From Brachybacterium avium (GTDB lineage: Bacteria; Actinomycetota; Actinomycetes; Actinomycetales; Dermabacteraceae), in the NCBI RefSeq assembly GCF_002216795.1, contig NZ_CP022316.1, positions 2,294,001-2,358,000 of the forward strand: a stretch of DNA of 64,000 nt, given 5' to 3'. Numbering within the stretch: position 1 is the stretch's first letter; the number at the start of each line of letters is the position of its first letter. The position numbers were made by a program, and so were the translations under genes. Shown piece by piece: positions 8,527-17,274 of the stretch. Below the pieces are notes generated by a model. That model was given only the letters and a program-made list of their open reading frames with translations. It did no database searches and was not told the origin of the DNA.

Positions 8527-9900
8527 ATGGGGACGAGGCGCCATGAAGGAGCAGCGACAGCGTGGGGCAGGACGATCCCTGGCAGGAGGGCCACGAGATA
8601 CGGGATCATCAGACTTCCGTGGTGGACAGGGCCGACATATCTGCCGGAGCACGGTGCCGATCGCTGTCTCCCCGATATCCCTTCGTCGATGACGGCACGA
8701 GAACTCGTGAAGGCTGGATACGTGGAGTGCGTGTTCGAGGGCTGTGGACCGTACAACCACGTCCGCGGCGGAGCGAACCAGCATGCCACCTTCGTCCATG
8801 ACGAGGGGAAGAGCTTCCAGGGGCACGCGGAGCGTCCTGAGACGGCTGATCATCTGCACTCCAAGGCCGCTCTGTTGGCCTGGGCACGGTCGGCCTATCC
8901 TGATGATGTGGTCCATTTCGATCTGGACACGGCGAACATCGCGATGCTCGCCGAAGGCGGAAAGCCGAGAGAGCAGCGACCGGACGCGTGGATCGCGCTC
9001 TCGTCCGGCGCCCAGATCGCCATCGAGTTCCAGCACTCGGTCGGCGATTTCGAGCGCGTCCGCGAGAAGACAAGACGGTACGAGCAGCAAGGCATCACCG
9101 TGTGGTGGGTCTTCTCCGGGAGATCCCCAGCCACGTGCAGGAATGTGCAGCACGCCAAGTTCTCGACCAAGTATGGCGAGCTGACTGCTGATCTGTCGCC
9201 CGCTCAGGTCACATTGGTCGGCCAAGCAGCACGGTTCTTCTGGTTCGACGTCGAACGCCGCCGCATCGCGACACCCATGGTGCCCACGAGGAGATCGTTC
9301 CGGCGCCTACCCGAAGAAGAATGGTCACAGGAGACGCAGGAGCCGATCACGACCAGGACCTACTGGGGCCCGCCGCTCAAGGGCTACTCGAGGTGGGCAC
9401 GGATGTACGAGCACGACCTCGAGCAATGCCGGGTGGATCTCAAGACCGGCCGACTTGTCACGCCGGGGACGCAAGTATGGGATCGCGATCTCGAACGTGC
9501 CGAGGACGAGATCGCCACCCTACGACAGGCGGCGCATCAGCGGTATCTCGACTCTTGCGTGGAGAGCGAGGCCGAGGAGCTGTCGGTCTCCAGCGGGTGG
9601 ATGAACGGTGGCCCGTCGGCGATCTCTTCGCAGTCCGAGAGTGCCGTGCGGGATGATGATCTGTCTGCGCCCGCCGCGCCATCTCCGTCGCCCGACAGCT
9701 CGGCACCGGTGCCTACGGGACCGGGCGAGGAGGCGACTGATCCGATCGCGGGAAACGCTCGAGCCCACGATGCCGAGCAGGGGGCCGAGTGGGGAGACCC
9801 GCCCGCGAGCCGCCGGGCCGTCTCGGGAGATCCTGTCCCACCACCCCATGATGATAGGCCGAGCTGGTGGCGCCGCGCCTGGCAATGGCTCGTCTCCTGA
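8527..9900 (+). CDS. CoiA-like putative nuclease (competence CoiA family)
   Basis: About 457 residues from the ATG at 8527, which has a GAGAGAGGG ribosome site; an alternative ATG at 8690 lacks one. The central region contains HSKAALLAWARSAYPDDVVHFDL, then REQRPDAWIALSSGAQIAIEFQHS, matching the CoiA pattern of a restriction-endonuclease-like fold (H...K, RPD, IEFQ, with catalytic D and E-x-Q), followed by TVWWVFS. The C-terminal ~120 residues are low-complexity, rich in Ser, Pro and Asp, and end in a Trp-rich tip. Codon third positions hold more A/T than flanking genes, consistent with transfer. Adjacent to an Abi_2 gene, so a defence-island role is plausible; DNA cleavage itself is inferred. 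Confidence 0.68.
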   Translation: MGTRRHEGAATAWGRTIPGRRATRYGIIRLPWWTGPTYLPEHGADRCLPDIPSSMTARELVKAGYVECVFEGCGPYNHVRGGANQHATFVHDEGKSFQGHAERPETADHLHSKAALLAWARSAYPDDVVHFDLDTANIAMLAEGGKPREQRPDAWIALSSGAQIAIEFQHSVGDFERVREKTRRYEQQGITVWWVFSGRSPATCRNVQHAKFSTKYGELTADLSPAQVTLVGQAARFFWFDVERRRIATPMVPTRRSFRRLPEEEWSQETQEPITTRTYWGPPLKGYSRWARMYEHDLEQCRVDLKTGRLVTPGTQVWDRDLERAEDEIATLRQAAHQRYLDSCVESEAEELSVSSGWMNGGPSAISSQSESAVRDDDLSAPAAPSPSPDSSAPVPTGPGEEATDPIAGNARAHDAEQGAEWGDPPASRRAVSGDPVPPPHDDRPSWWRRAWQWLVS

Positions 9901-10005
9901 CTGCCCGCTCGAGCTGAGGGCGATTACGGATCGAAGGGGAGGTCGAGTTGACTGATCTGCGGGCAACAGCCCGGTGATCGAGCAGTACCCGTCAGGGGGC
10001 GGTGC

Positions 10006-10011
10006 TATGAT
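10006..10011 (+). promoter_or_regulatory. -10 box (TATGAT) for the Abi_2 leader
   Basis: TATGAT lies 12 bases before the hairpin at 10024-10054, placing the likely transcription start around 10018, almost at the hairpin base. No clear -35 is visible. The same arrangement occurs at the second Abi_2 locus (TATACT, 13 bases before its hairpin). Confidence 0.5.
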
Positions 10012-10023
10012 CGAACCATCACG

Positions 10024-10054
10024 ATCAGCCCGTTGCCACATGGCGCGGGCTGAT
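10024..10054 (+). ncRNA. Leader hairpin of Abi_2 gene 1 (candidate structured RNA)
   Basis: Arms ATCAGCCCG and CGGGCTGAT pair perfectly (9 bp); inside them GCC/GGC can extend the stem around a small ACAT loop. A short T-rich stretch follows, so it could partly terminate transcription, and the gene's AAGGAG ribosome site and ATG follow with 20 bases between hairpin and start codon. The outer stem core CAGCCCG/CGGGCTG is repeated upstream of the second Abi_2 gene, with different inner sequence, which argues for a conserved RNA structure. Known related fact, from memory: structured RNAs adjacent to AbiF/Abi_2 genes have been reported. Confidence 0.6.
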
Positions 10055-10074
10055 TTTCTGTGTGAAGGAGTCTC

Positions 10075-11058
10075 ATGGTGGAGTACACGAAGGCGTGGCT
10101 TCCTCTGGAGAAGCAGGTCGAGCGGCTCGTTGCACGGGGGCTCGAGATCGATGATGAGGGTCGTGCTGTCGATCTCCTCCGATCTGTCGGGTACTACCGA
10201 CTCACCGGCTACCTGTACCCGTTTCTTCGCTCGGAGGAGCGGGTCGAGGACGGCCGCACACGGAGGCGTGTGCTCAGCAGCTACCTGCCAGGAACCGCGC
10301 TCCACCACGCGGAGTGCATCATCGATTTCGACCGACGATTGCGCATGCTGGTCATGGAAGGAGCTGAACGCCTCGAAGTCGCTCTACGGATGAGGACCGG
10401 ATACGTCCTCGGGGAGGCGTCGGCCTTCGCCCACGAGGACCCTGCGTGCTTCACCGAGGCGTTCACGGCCCCGCGTACGGACAGCCGAGATCCCCGTGCC
10501 AGTCCGCATGTGCTGTGGTTGCAGCGCGTCAAGGAGGTGCGGGACAAATCTGATGAACTGTTCGTAGAGCACTTCCGGGAGAAGTATGACGGGCGAATGC
10601 CGATCTGGGCGCTCACCGAGCTGCTTGAGATGGGCCAGCTCTCCCGCGTGTACCGAGGGATGCTCCAACCGGATGCGGAGAAGATCGCTTCTGCGTTCGG
10701 CGCGCCGACGAAGAAGATCATGACCAGTTGGCTGGCCAGTCTGAACTACGTGCGGAACGTGGCTGCTCATCACGCCAGACTCTTCAACCGGAAACTCCAG
10801 AACGCACCGTCACGCCCGGCCGTGGGGAAGGTTCCGCTCCTCGATCATCTCAGCGCCCCCGATTCGCCCAAGAGAGACTTCGGCACCTACAACGCTCTGG
10901 CCGTGATCGCCTACCTGCTGATGCACGTCGACACCGATTCTTCGTGGGCGCATAGTCTGGTGGAGTTGCTGCACGACTTCCCGACTTCACATGCGCTTTC
11001 GGTCAGATCGATCGGAGCGCCCGACGGATGGGAAGGGCTGCCGCTCTGGCAGATGTGA
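10075..11058 (+). CDS. Abi_2 (AbiD/AbiF) family HEPN protein, copy 1
   Basis: A 327-residue protein of the Abi_2 family, the lactococcal AbiD/AbiF abortive-infection group. Seen: GYYRLTGYLYPF near residue 42, FDRRLRMLVMEGAERLEVALR near residue 85, MPIWALTELLEMGQLSRVY near residue 178, and RNVAAHHARL with the HEPN RNase motif R-x4-H at Arg227 and His232, plus the C-terminal IGAPDGWEGLPLW. RNA cleavage triggered during phage infection is the expected role. Start at 10075 has AAGGAG. It is preceded by a -10 box and hairpin and follows a CoiA-like gene. The A/T content is higher than in flanking genes. Copy 2 lies at 40146-41138 and is clearly related but diverged. Confidence 0.88.
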   Translation: MVEYTKAWLPLEKQVERLVARGLEIDDEGRAVDLLRSVGYYRLTGYLYPFLRSEERVEDGRTRRRVLSSYLPGTALHHAECIIDFDRRLRMLVMEGAERLEVALRMRTGYVLGEASAFAHEDPACFTEAFTAPRTDSRDPRASPHVLWLQRVKEVRDKSDELFVEHFREKYDGRMPIWALTELLEMGQLSRVYRGMLQPDAEKIASAFGAPTKKIMTSWLASLNYVRNVAAHHARLFNRKLQNAPSRPAVGKVPLLDHLSAPDSPKRDFGTYNALAVIAYLLMHVDTDSSWAHSLVELLHDFPTSHALSVRSIGAPDGWEGLPLWQM

Positions 11059-11242
11059 GTGGCCCCAGCTCCGCATCCGCTGTAACCCCAGCGACTACGT
11101 CTTGCGACGACTGGACACCCGGTTCGCCGCTCGACAGAAAGACGCGTGGGCTCACCGAGAAGCTCCTCGGGTTCGGGCCCTGCAGTCGAGCGGGACCACC
11201 GCTGAGCGGACCGTGGTGCCGGGGCGCCGGAGCCCGGCCCGC

Positions 11243-12112
11243 TCACCCTTTCGTCGCGCCGGCGGTGAGCCCGGAGACGATGTACTTCTGGCCGATCACG
11301 GCGATCACCACGATCGGGAGGGTCATCACGACGGTCGCCGCCATGATCGCGCCCCAGTCGATGCTCGCGTAGGAAACGAAGTCGAAAACGGCCACCGGCA
11401 GCGTCTTGGTGTTCGCGCCGGAGAGCACCAGGGCGAACATGAAGTTGTTCCAGGAGAAGATGAACGACAGGATTCCCGCCGTTGCGATCCCCGGGACCGA
11501 CAGCGGCAGCAGGATGCGCAGGAACGCCCCGATCGGGGTGAGCCCGTCCACCAGTGCGGCCTCCTCCAGCTCGAGCGGCATCGAGTCGAAGAACGACATC
11601 ATGATGTACACGCTGATCGGGATGAGGACGAACATGTGCGACAGGATCAGCACCCCGTAGCCGCCTACCAGGCCCAGGTTCGCGAACACGTAGTACCAGG
11701 GCACGAGCAGGCTGATGCCGGGGATGATGCGGGCCAGCAGCACCGTCAGGGCGGACTTCTGCATGTTGAAGCGGCTCATCGCGAATGCCGCTGGAACGCC
11801 GAGCAGCAGGGACAGCCCCGTGGCCCACAGCGCCACCCAGAAGCTGTTGAACACGAACTGTCCGTAGTTCGCGTTGCCGAAGACGTTCGTGTAGTTCGAC
11901 AGCACCGGGTCGAAGATGAAGCTCTTGGAGGTGTCGTTGATGTCGACGTTCGTCTTGAACGAGGCCATCACCATCCAGGCCAGCGGCAGCACGAAGACCA
12001 GGATGACCAGGACGATCAGGATGCCGCGCACGACGGGGTAGACCTTGGTGCGCGCCGGCTTCTTCCGCGGCGCCAGCGGGGCGCGAGACCGGGTGGGCAG
12101 GGTGGTGGTCAT
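11243..12112 (-). CDS. Sugar ABC transporter permease (MalG-like)
   Basis: A 289-residue inner-membrane protein with six predicted helices. The EAA loop reads LEEAALVDGLTPIGAFLRILLPLSVPG, the contact site for the ATPase. This type normally pairs with a MalF-like permease and a lipoprotein; both sit directly upstream, with a 4-base ATGA overlap to the MalF-like gene. No ATPase gene is present in the cluster, so a shared MsiK-like ATPase encoded elsewhere is likely, as in many actinobacteria. Substrate probably an oligosaccharide. Just downstream of the stop, near 11218-11238, a GC-rich inverted repeat could terminate transcription. Confidence 0.9.
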   Translation of the reverse strand: MTTTLPTRSRAPLAPRKKPARTKVYPVVRGILIVLVILVFVLPLAWMVMASFKTNVDINDTSKSFIFDPVLSNYTNVFGNANYGQFVFNSFWVALWATGLSLLLGVPAAFAMSRFNMQKSALTVLLARIIPGISLLVPWYYVFANLGLVGGYGVLILSHMFVLIPISVYIMMSFFDSMPLELEEAALVDGLTPIGAFLRILLPLSVPGIATAGILSFIFSWNNFMFALVLSGANTKTLPVAVFDFVSYASIDWGAIMAATVVMTLPIVVIAVIGQKYIVSGLTAGATKG

Positions 12113-13032
12113 AGCTTCGCCCCTCTCCGACGGAACGTCAGGAACCACATGATCACCAGGATCAGCAGGAAGAAGATGATCAGCGCTGCGGAGGCGAGTC
12201 CGTAGTCGTTGTATTTGAAGGTGCGGTCGTAGACGAAGATGTTCAACGTCTCGGCCTCGTGGAAGGAACCGCCGCCCTGCCCCTTGGTCACGTACAGCAG
12301 GTCGAAGGTCTTCAGAGCGTCGATCGCTCGCAGCAGCACCGCCACCAGCACGACGGGCTTCAGCAGGGGCAGGGTGATCGACCAGAAGCGCTGCCAGGCG
12401 TTCGCCCCATCGATCCGGGCGGCCTCCTCGACATCCTCCGAGATGGTGGTCAGCCCGGCCAGCAGGATCAGGGCGACCATCGGTGTGAATTCCCAGACGT
12501 CGACGAGGACCAGCGTGGGCAGGGTCGTGGTCGGATCCGAGAGCCAGGGCTGGGCAGGGATCCCGAACCAGCTCAGGAATCGATTGGCGAAGCCGATGTT
12601 CGGCTCGAAGATCAGCCGCCACATCATGGCGACAGCGACCGGCGTGGCGACGAAGGGCAGCAGGATGGCCGTCCGCGCCCATCGCTGGCCGCGGAACGGT
12701 CGCCACAGCAGCAGCGCGATCATCATGCCGAGGGCGAGCTCGAGCGCGAGCGCCCCGGCGGTGAAGGCCCCGGTGCGCAGCACCGCCGGCCAGAACCGGT
12801 TGAGATCACTGAGGATGCTGAGATAGTTCTCGATCCCGACGAAGCCCTTGGGACTGCGGACGGACCCCTTGGCGTCGGTGAGGCTCAGATAGAGGGTCCA
12901 ACCGATCGGGAAGGCGATCAGCAGTGCGGTGAAGATCATCGCCGGAGCGGCGAAGAGCCATTTCCGGTGGGCGTTGAGCCATTGGGAGAAGCGCTCCCGT
13001 GTGCCGGGAGCGCCCTGGACAGTTGTGGCCAT
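12109..13032 (-). CDS. Sugar ABC transporter permease (MalF-like)
   Basis: A 307-residue permease with an N-terminal cytoplasmic tail (MATTVQGAPGTRERFSQW) and six membrane helices. The EAA loop is VEEAARIDGANAWQRFWSITLPLLKPV. The start at 13032 is the first ATG with the conserved N-terminus; the frame upstream has no protein-like sequence. It lies between the substrate-binding lipoprotein gene (106 bases upstream) and the MalG-like permease (4-base overlap), completing the membrane channel of one importer. Confidence 0.9.
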   Translation of the reverse strand: MATTVQGAPGTRERFSQWLNAHRKWLFAAPAMIFTALLIAFPIGWTLYLSLTDAKGSVRSPKGFVGIENYLSILSDLNRFWPAVLRTGAFTAGALALELALGMMIALLLWRPFRGQRWARTAILLPFVATPVAVAMMWRLIFEPNIGFANRFLSWFGIPAQPWLSDPTTTLPTLVLVDVWEFTPMVALILLAGLTTISEDVEEAARIDGANAWQRFWSITLPLLKPVVLVAVLLRAIDALKTFDLLYVTKGQGGGSFHEAETLNIFVYDRTFKYNDYGLASAALIIFFLLILVIMWFLTFRRRGAKL

Positions 13033-13138
13033 GCTGTGCCTCACCCGCTTGACGTGCACTGGCAGGTGCGGAAGCGTCCCAGGAGGGGGCGCCTCCGCAC
13101 CTGCGACGGACGTATGTTGGTTCCTTCGTCGAGCCCGA

Positions 13139-14443
13139 TTACTTCTCGCCGTCCAGGAGCTCCTGGAACTGCGCGTTCGCGTCGTCGGCGGCGGCATCGG
13201 AGTCCCCGCCGCTGATCCCCGCGACGATGGGGCCGCCCACGATCTCGCGGGCCTGGGCCACCCCGTTCACGCGCGGTCGGTCGTAGCCCACTCCGTTCTC
13301 GGCGTTCTTCGCGATAGCTTCAGCGAGCTCCTCGGGGTAGCTCTCGGTGCCGGCGGGGTCGTCCCAGACGGAGGTGCGGGCGCTGGGCACACCCTCCTTC
13401 TGGATCTCGAGCGTCATCTCGGGGCTGGTGGCCCACTGGATGAACTTCCAGGCGTTGTCCTGGTTGGGGGACTCGCCGTTGATGGCCAGAGCCCAGGCGG
13501 CGACGTTGTAGGGCTTGGAGCCGTCGGGACCGGCAGGGAAGGGGGTGAAGCCGACCTGATCGGCGATCTTGGACTTCTCCGGGTCGTAGACGTTCTGGTA
13601 CAGGCTCGAGGCGTCGATCCAGAAACCGGCGTTGCCCTGGGCGAAGATCGCCGAGGCCTCGGGCCAGCTCATGTCGGTGCTCATCTGATCGGGCCCGTAG
13701 CTGTGCAGGAGGTTGCCGTAGAAGGCGTAGGCCTCCTTGGCCTCGGCACTGGCGATGGCGGAGTTGCCGCTGTCATCGATCCAGGTGCCGCCGAAGCTGT
13801 AGAGGAAGCCCGAGAACTGGGTGACCGCGGCGGAGGCCTGGCTGCGCATCACGATGCCTGCCGTGCCGGAGTTGTCCTCCTTGATCGTCTTGGCCGCGTT
13901 CTCCAGCTCCTCCATCGTGGTGGGCACGTCGAGACCGGAGGCCTTCAGGAGGTCCTTGCGGAAGTAGACCATCTCGCTCTCGGTGATGATCGGGACGCCG
14001 ACGGTCTGGTCCTCATAGGTGGTCAGCTCGACGGGGCCCTTCTGGAAGTCGTCCCAGTTCCAGTCCCCGGCATCGCCGACCTTGTCGGAGATGTCCAGCA
14101 GATACCCGCTCTGCCCGAACAGCTTGCCGACCTGCAGGGGCCGGTACATCATCACGTCGATGTCTTTGGATCCCGCGTTGAGCTTGACCTTGTAGTTGTC
14201 GACCAGCTGATCCTCGCTCAGCTGGGTCACCGTCACGGTGATGCCCGTATCGTCCTCGAACTCCGAGATCTTCTTCGTGATGAGGTCGGTCCAGACATGG
14301 TTCGCCAGGGTGACGTTCAGCGTGGTCGAGTCGCCGCCGCCACCACCGCCGCCCCCGCAGGCGCTCAGAGCGCCCGCGCCCGCCACTGCGGCACTCGCCG
14401 CAATGAACGACCTTCGTGTGCCCGTCCACTTCGCCTGCGTCAT
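13139..14443 (-). CDS. Extracellular sugar-binding lipoprotein (ABC family 1)
   Basis: A 434-residue solute-binding protein. The N-terminus has a twin-arginine pair (TGTRRSF), a hydrophobic stretch and a lipobox LSAC followed by eight glycines, so it is probably Tat-exported and anchored by the cysteine. Family features include the ITVTVTQLSEDQLVDNYKVKL start of lobe 1, RPLQVGKLF, and WAINGESPNQDNAWKFIQWATS near the C-terminus. AGAGGAGC precedes the ATG at 14443. First gene of a three-gene operon with two permeases; the 244 bp gap to the divergent cmtR gene holds its promoter, which I could not define. No LacI or ROK regulator is adjacent. Confidence 0.9.
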   Translation of the reverse strand: MTQAKWTGTRRSFIAASAAVAGAGALSACGGGGGGGGDSTTLNVTLANHVWTDLITKKISEFEDDTGITVTVTQLSEDQLVDNYKVKLNAGSKDIDVMMYRPLQVGKLFGQSGYLLDISDKVGDAGDWNWDDFQKGPVELTTYEDQTVGVPIITESEMVYFRKDLLKASGLDVPTTMEELENAAKTIKEDNSGTAGIVMRSQASAAVTQFSGFLYSFGGTWIDDSGNSAIASAEAKEAYAFYGNLLHSYGPDQMSTDMSWPEASAIFAQGNAGFWIDASSLYQNVYDPEKSKIADQVGFTPFPAGPDGSKPYNVAAWALAINGESPNQDNAWKFIQWATSPEMTLEIQKEGVPSARTSVWDDPAGTESYPEELAEAIAKNAENGVGYDRPRVNGVAQAREIVGGPIVAGISGGDSDAAADDANAQFQELLDGEK

Positions 14444-14677
14444 CGGGGGCTCCTCTTCGTGCGACCGAACCTGCTCTGGTGATGGCTGCTCTCACGGTAT
14501 ACCCGATGTGACATATCCCTCTCTTTGGTGATGGGATCGTGATGCCGGCCTTGCCCGCGGCACTGCCGAGCCCGATCGCGGGGCCGTCATGGCCGCCGGC
14601 GTCCCATCGCGAGCCGCGCGAGGTCCGCGGTCGCCGAAGGTGCCTCGGGAGCGTCGGAATGGTCAGCCGATCCTGTA

Positions 14678-14697
14678 TGGTCAGTGCATGCTGACCA
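14678..14697. promoter_or_regulatory. Inverted repeat over the cmtR start codon (probable operator)
   Basis: TGGTCAG and CTGACCA flank TGCATG, and the ATG of the regulator gene (14688-14690) lies inside the repeat. The half-site ATGGTCAG also appears directly repeated 18 bases upstream (about 14659). There is no ribosome site in front of the ATG, and TATGGT at 14676-14681 could be a -10, so the transcript may be very short-leadered. Autorepression by the adjacent ArsR-family regulator is the simple reading. Confidence 0.6.
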
Positions 14698-15062
14698 GTG
14701 CCTCACGTCTCGACGTCATGAACCGGCTGGGCCGCGCGATGGCGGATCCCACCCGCTCCCGCATCCTGCTGTCCCTGCTCGAGAAGCCCGGCTACCCGGC
14801 CGTGCTCGCCACTGAGCTGGAGCTGACCCGCACGAACGTCTCGAACCATCTGGCGTGCCTGCGCGGCTGCGGGATCGTCGTCACCGTCCCGGAGGGTCGG
14901 CGCACCCGCTACGAGATTGCCGACGCGCACCTCACCACGGCACTCGGCGCCCTGGTGCAGACGGTGCTGGCGGTGGATGACGGGCTCCCCTGCACCGATG
15001 AGCACTGCACGGTCCCGCTGTGCTGCACCGCTCCGGCCGACATCGCGGAGGCAGTCCGATGA
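14688..15062 (+). CDS. cmtR: CmtR-type ArsR-family Cd/Pb-sensing repressor
   Basis: A 124-residue winged-helix repressor. The sequence LGRAMADPTRSRILLSLLEK, then LTRTNVSNHLACLRGCG, then LVQTVLAVD, closely follows mycobacterial CmtR. The two cysteines of the recognition-helix region (LACLRGCG) that bind Cd(II)/Pb(II) are kept, and the C-terminal tail supplies further cysteines (PCTDEHC, LCC), one of which probably completes the site. It overlaps the metal-exporting ATPase gene by four bases (ATGA), so metal would release the repressor from the inverted repeat at its start and induce both genes. Confidence 0.88.
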   Translation: MLTSASRLDVMNRLGRAMADPTRSRILLSLLEKPGYPAVLATELELTRTNVSNHLACLRGCGIVVTVPEGRRTRYEIADAHLTTALGALVQTVLAVDDGLPCTDEHCTVPLCCTAPADIAEAVR

Positions 15063-17107
15063 GCGACGAGTGCTGCGGCCCGGTGAAGACGGCCCCGCCG
15101 CCCGTCCCGGAGCCCACGGATTCCTGCTGCGACGCCGCTGCCCCTGCCGCCCCCGGCGAGGCGCTCGAGCTCGAGGACCGCACGCCCTGGTGGCGGGACC
15201 GCTCCCTGGCGCTGCCCCTCGCCGCCGGTGCGCTGTGGGTGGCCGGCCTGCTGCTGGCCTGGGCCGGCCTGGACCTCGCCGGGCTCGTCGTGCACGCCCT
15301 GGCGCTCGCCGCCGGTGCCTGGACCTTCGTGCCCGGCACCCTGACCCGCCTGGTGCAGGGCCGTGGCCTCACCCGGCTCGGTGTCGGGCTGCTGATGACC
15401 CTCGCAGCGCTGGGCGCGGTGCTGCTGGGTCACGTCGGGGAGGCGGCGGCCCTCGCCTTCCTGTTCTCCCTCGCCGAAGCGCTCGAGGACCGTTCGATGG
15501 ACCGCGCGAAACAGGGGCTGCGCTCCCTGCTCGCGCTGATCCCCGAGACCGCCCGCATCTCCCGTCCCACCGGCCCCGAGATCGTCCCCGCCGCCGAGCT
15601 CCGCACCGGGGATCTGCTGCTGATCGGCGCCGGCGATCAGGTCGCCACCGACGGCGTGATCGTCGAAGGCCGCTCCTGGCTCGACACCTCGGCGATTACC
15701 GGCGAGTCGATCCCGGTCGAGGTGGGGCCGGGCGACGAGGTGCACGCCGGCTCCCTGAACGGCGCCGGCTCGCTGTCCCTGCGCGCCACCGCCGACGGCC
15801 GCGTTAACTCTCTGACCCAGATCGTGCGCCTGGTCGACCAGGCGCACGCCGCCAAGGGGGAGCGGGCGCGGCTCGCCGACCGGATCGCCCGGCCGCTGGT
15901 GCCCGTCGTGCTGGTGGTCTCGGCGCTGGTCGCGCTCGTCGGCCTGGTCACCGGTGAGCCCGCCACCTGGATCGAGCGGGCGCTGGTGGTGCTGGTCGCC
16001 GCCTCGCCCTGCGCGATGGCGATCGCAGTGCCGGTCACGGTGATCTCCTCGATCGGCGCGGCCAGCAGATACGGGGTGGTGATCAAGTCCGGGGCCGCCT
16101 TCGAGCAGCTCGGCACGATCCGGACCGTCGCCCTGGACAAGACCGGCACCCTCACCCGCAACGAGCCGCAGGTGGTGGAGGTCGCGACCGCCGAGGGCCG
16201 TCGCCGCGAGGAGATCCTCGCGCTCGCCGCCGCCCTGGAATCCAGCAGCTCCCACCCGCTGGCCGGTGCCGTCCTCGTCGCGGCCGACGCCACCGGGGAG
16301 GGTGCTGCGCAGGCCGCGGAGGTCCAGGAATCCCCGGGCCGCGGCGTCACCGGCCAGGTCGCCGGACGCGCGATCCGGGTGGGCAGTCCGCGCTGGATCG
16401 ACCCGGGCGCGCTCACCACCCGCACCGAGGAGATGGCCGCCCGCGGGATGAGCCTCGTCGTCGTCGAGGAGGACGGCCGCGTGATCGGCGCGCTCGGGGT
16501 GCGCGATGAGCTGCGCCCCGAAGCGGCCGAGACGGTCGCCGCCCTGCATGCCCAGGGGATCCGCACCGTGATGCTCACCGGCGACCACGCCCTCACCGCC
16601 CGCGCGATCGCCGAGGAGGCAGGGATCGACGAGGTCCACGCCGAGCAGCTGCCGGCCGACAAGGCCGCCCACGTCCGCCGGCTCGCCGCCCAGGCGCCGA
16701 CGGCGATGGTCGGCGACGGGATCAACGACGCCCCGGCCCTCGCCTCGGCGACCGTGGGGATCGCGATCGGTGTCACCGGCACGGCCGCCGCCGTGGAATC
16801 GGCCGATGTCGTCTTCACCGGCACCGAGCTGCAGCAGCTCCCCGGTGCGCTCGCCCACGCCCGCCGCGGCCGCCGGATCATGACCGGGAACATCGCCCTC
16901 GCGCTTGCGATCATCGTGGTGCTCTTCCCCCTGGCACTCCTCGGGGTGCTGGGCCTGGCCGCCGTGGTGCTGCTCCACGAGGCGGCCGAGGTGGTCGTCA
17001 TCGCCAACGGCATGCGTGCGGCACGGGCCGGGGGCGGGGAGCGTGGCCGGCGTGAGGCCGGCGCCCGATCCGGGGACGCACAGCGGAGCGAGGTGCCCGT
17101 CGGGTAA
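15059..17107 (+). CDS. Heavy-metal P1B-type ATPase (CtpG/CadA-like)
   Basis: A 682-residue metal-exporting ATPase. Domain order seen: cysteine-rich N-terminus (DECCG and DSCCD within the first 30 residues) instead of a full HMA domain; membrane helices; A-domain TGES (SAITGES, near residue 220); metal-binding SPCAMA in the membrane (about residue 318); DKTGTLT phosphorylation site (about residue 360); HP motif (SSHPL); GDGINDAPAL hinge (about residue 550); two final helices. SPC with CmtR control points to Cd(II), Pb(II) or Zn(II) efflux, as for the mycobacterial CmtR-CtpG pair. The ribosome starts on the ATGA overlap with cmtR. Confidence 0.9.
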   Translation: MSDECCGPVKTAPPPVPEPTDSCCDAAAPAAPGEALELEDRTPWWRDRSLALPLAAGALWVAGLLLAWAGLDLAGLVVHALALAAGAWTFVPGTLTRLVQGRGLTRLGVGLLMTLAALGAVLLGHVGEAAALAFLFSLAEALEDRSMDRAKQGLRSLLALIPETARISRPTGPEIVPAAELRTGDLLLIGAGDQVATDGVIVEGRSWLDTSAITGESIPVEVGPGDEVHAGSLNGAGSLSLRATADGRVNSLTQIVRLVDQAHAAKGERARLADRIARPLVPVVLVVSALVALVGLVTGEPATWIERALVVLVAASPCAMAIAVPVTVISSIGAASRYGVVIKSGAAFEQLGTIRTVALDKTGTLTRNEPQVVEVATAEGRRREEILALAAALESSSSHPLAGAVLVAADATGEGAAQAAEVQESPGRGVTGQVAGRAIRVGSPRWIDPGALTTRTEEMAARGMSLVVVEEDGRVIGALGVRDELRPEAAETVAALHAQGIRTVMLTGDHALTARAIAEEAGIDEVHAEQLPADKAAHVRRLAAQAPTAMVGDGINDAPALASATVGIAIGVTGTAAAVESADVVFTGTELQQLPGALAHARRGRRIMTGNIALALAIIVVLFPLALLGVLGLAAVVLLHEAAEVVVIANGMRAARAGGGERGRREAGARSGDAQRSEVPVG

Positions 17108-17274
17108 GAGCTCGTGTGCTCACGGCATCGCGCGACCCATCGTCCCGTCCTCCGACGTCTTCGTGATCTCGGTGGTATTGCCGGTACTGTGCTGACCAGC
17201 CGGCCGCAGCAGCCCGGCACCCACGCGCTGCACTCCCGATCACGCGCGGGGGTTCTCGACCTGAGGAACGCACC

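Noticed and set aside
10024-10054. Hairpin as a plain rho-independent terminator of the CoiA-like gene
   Set aside because: It lies after a -10 box, directly ahead of the Abi_2 ribosome site, and its outer stem recurs at the other Abi_2 gene where no upstream gene needs termination. Partial terminator activity is still possible.
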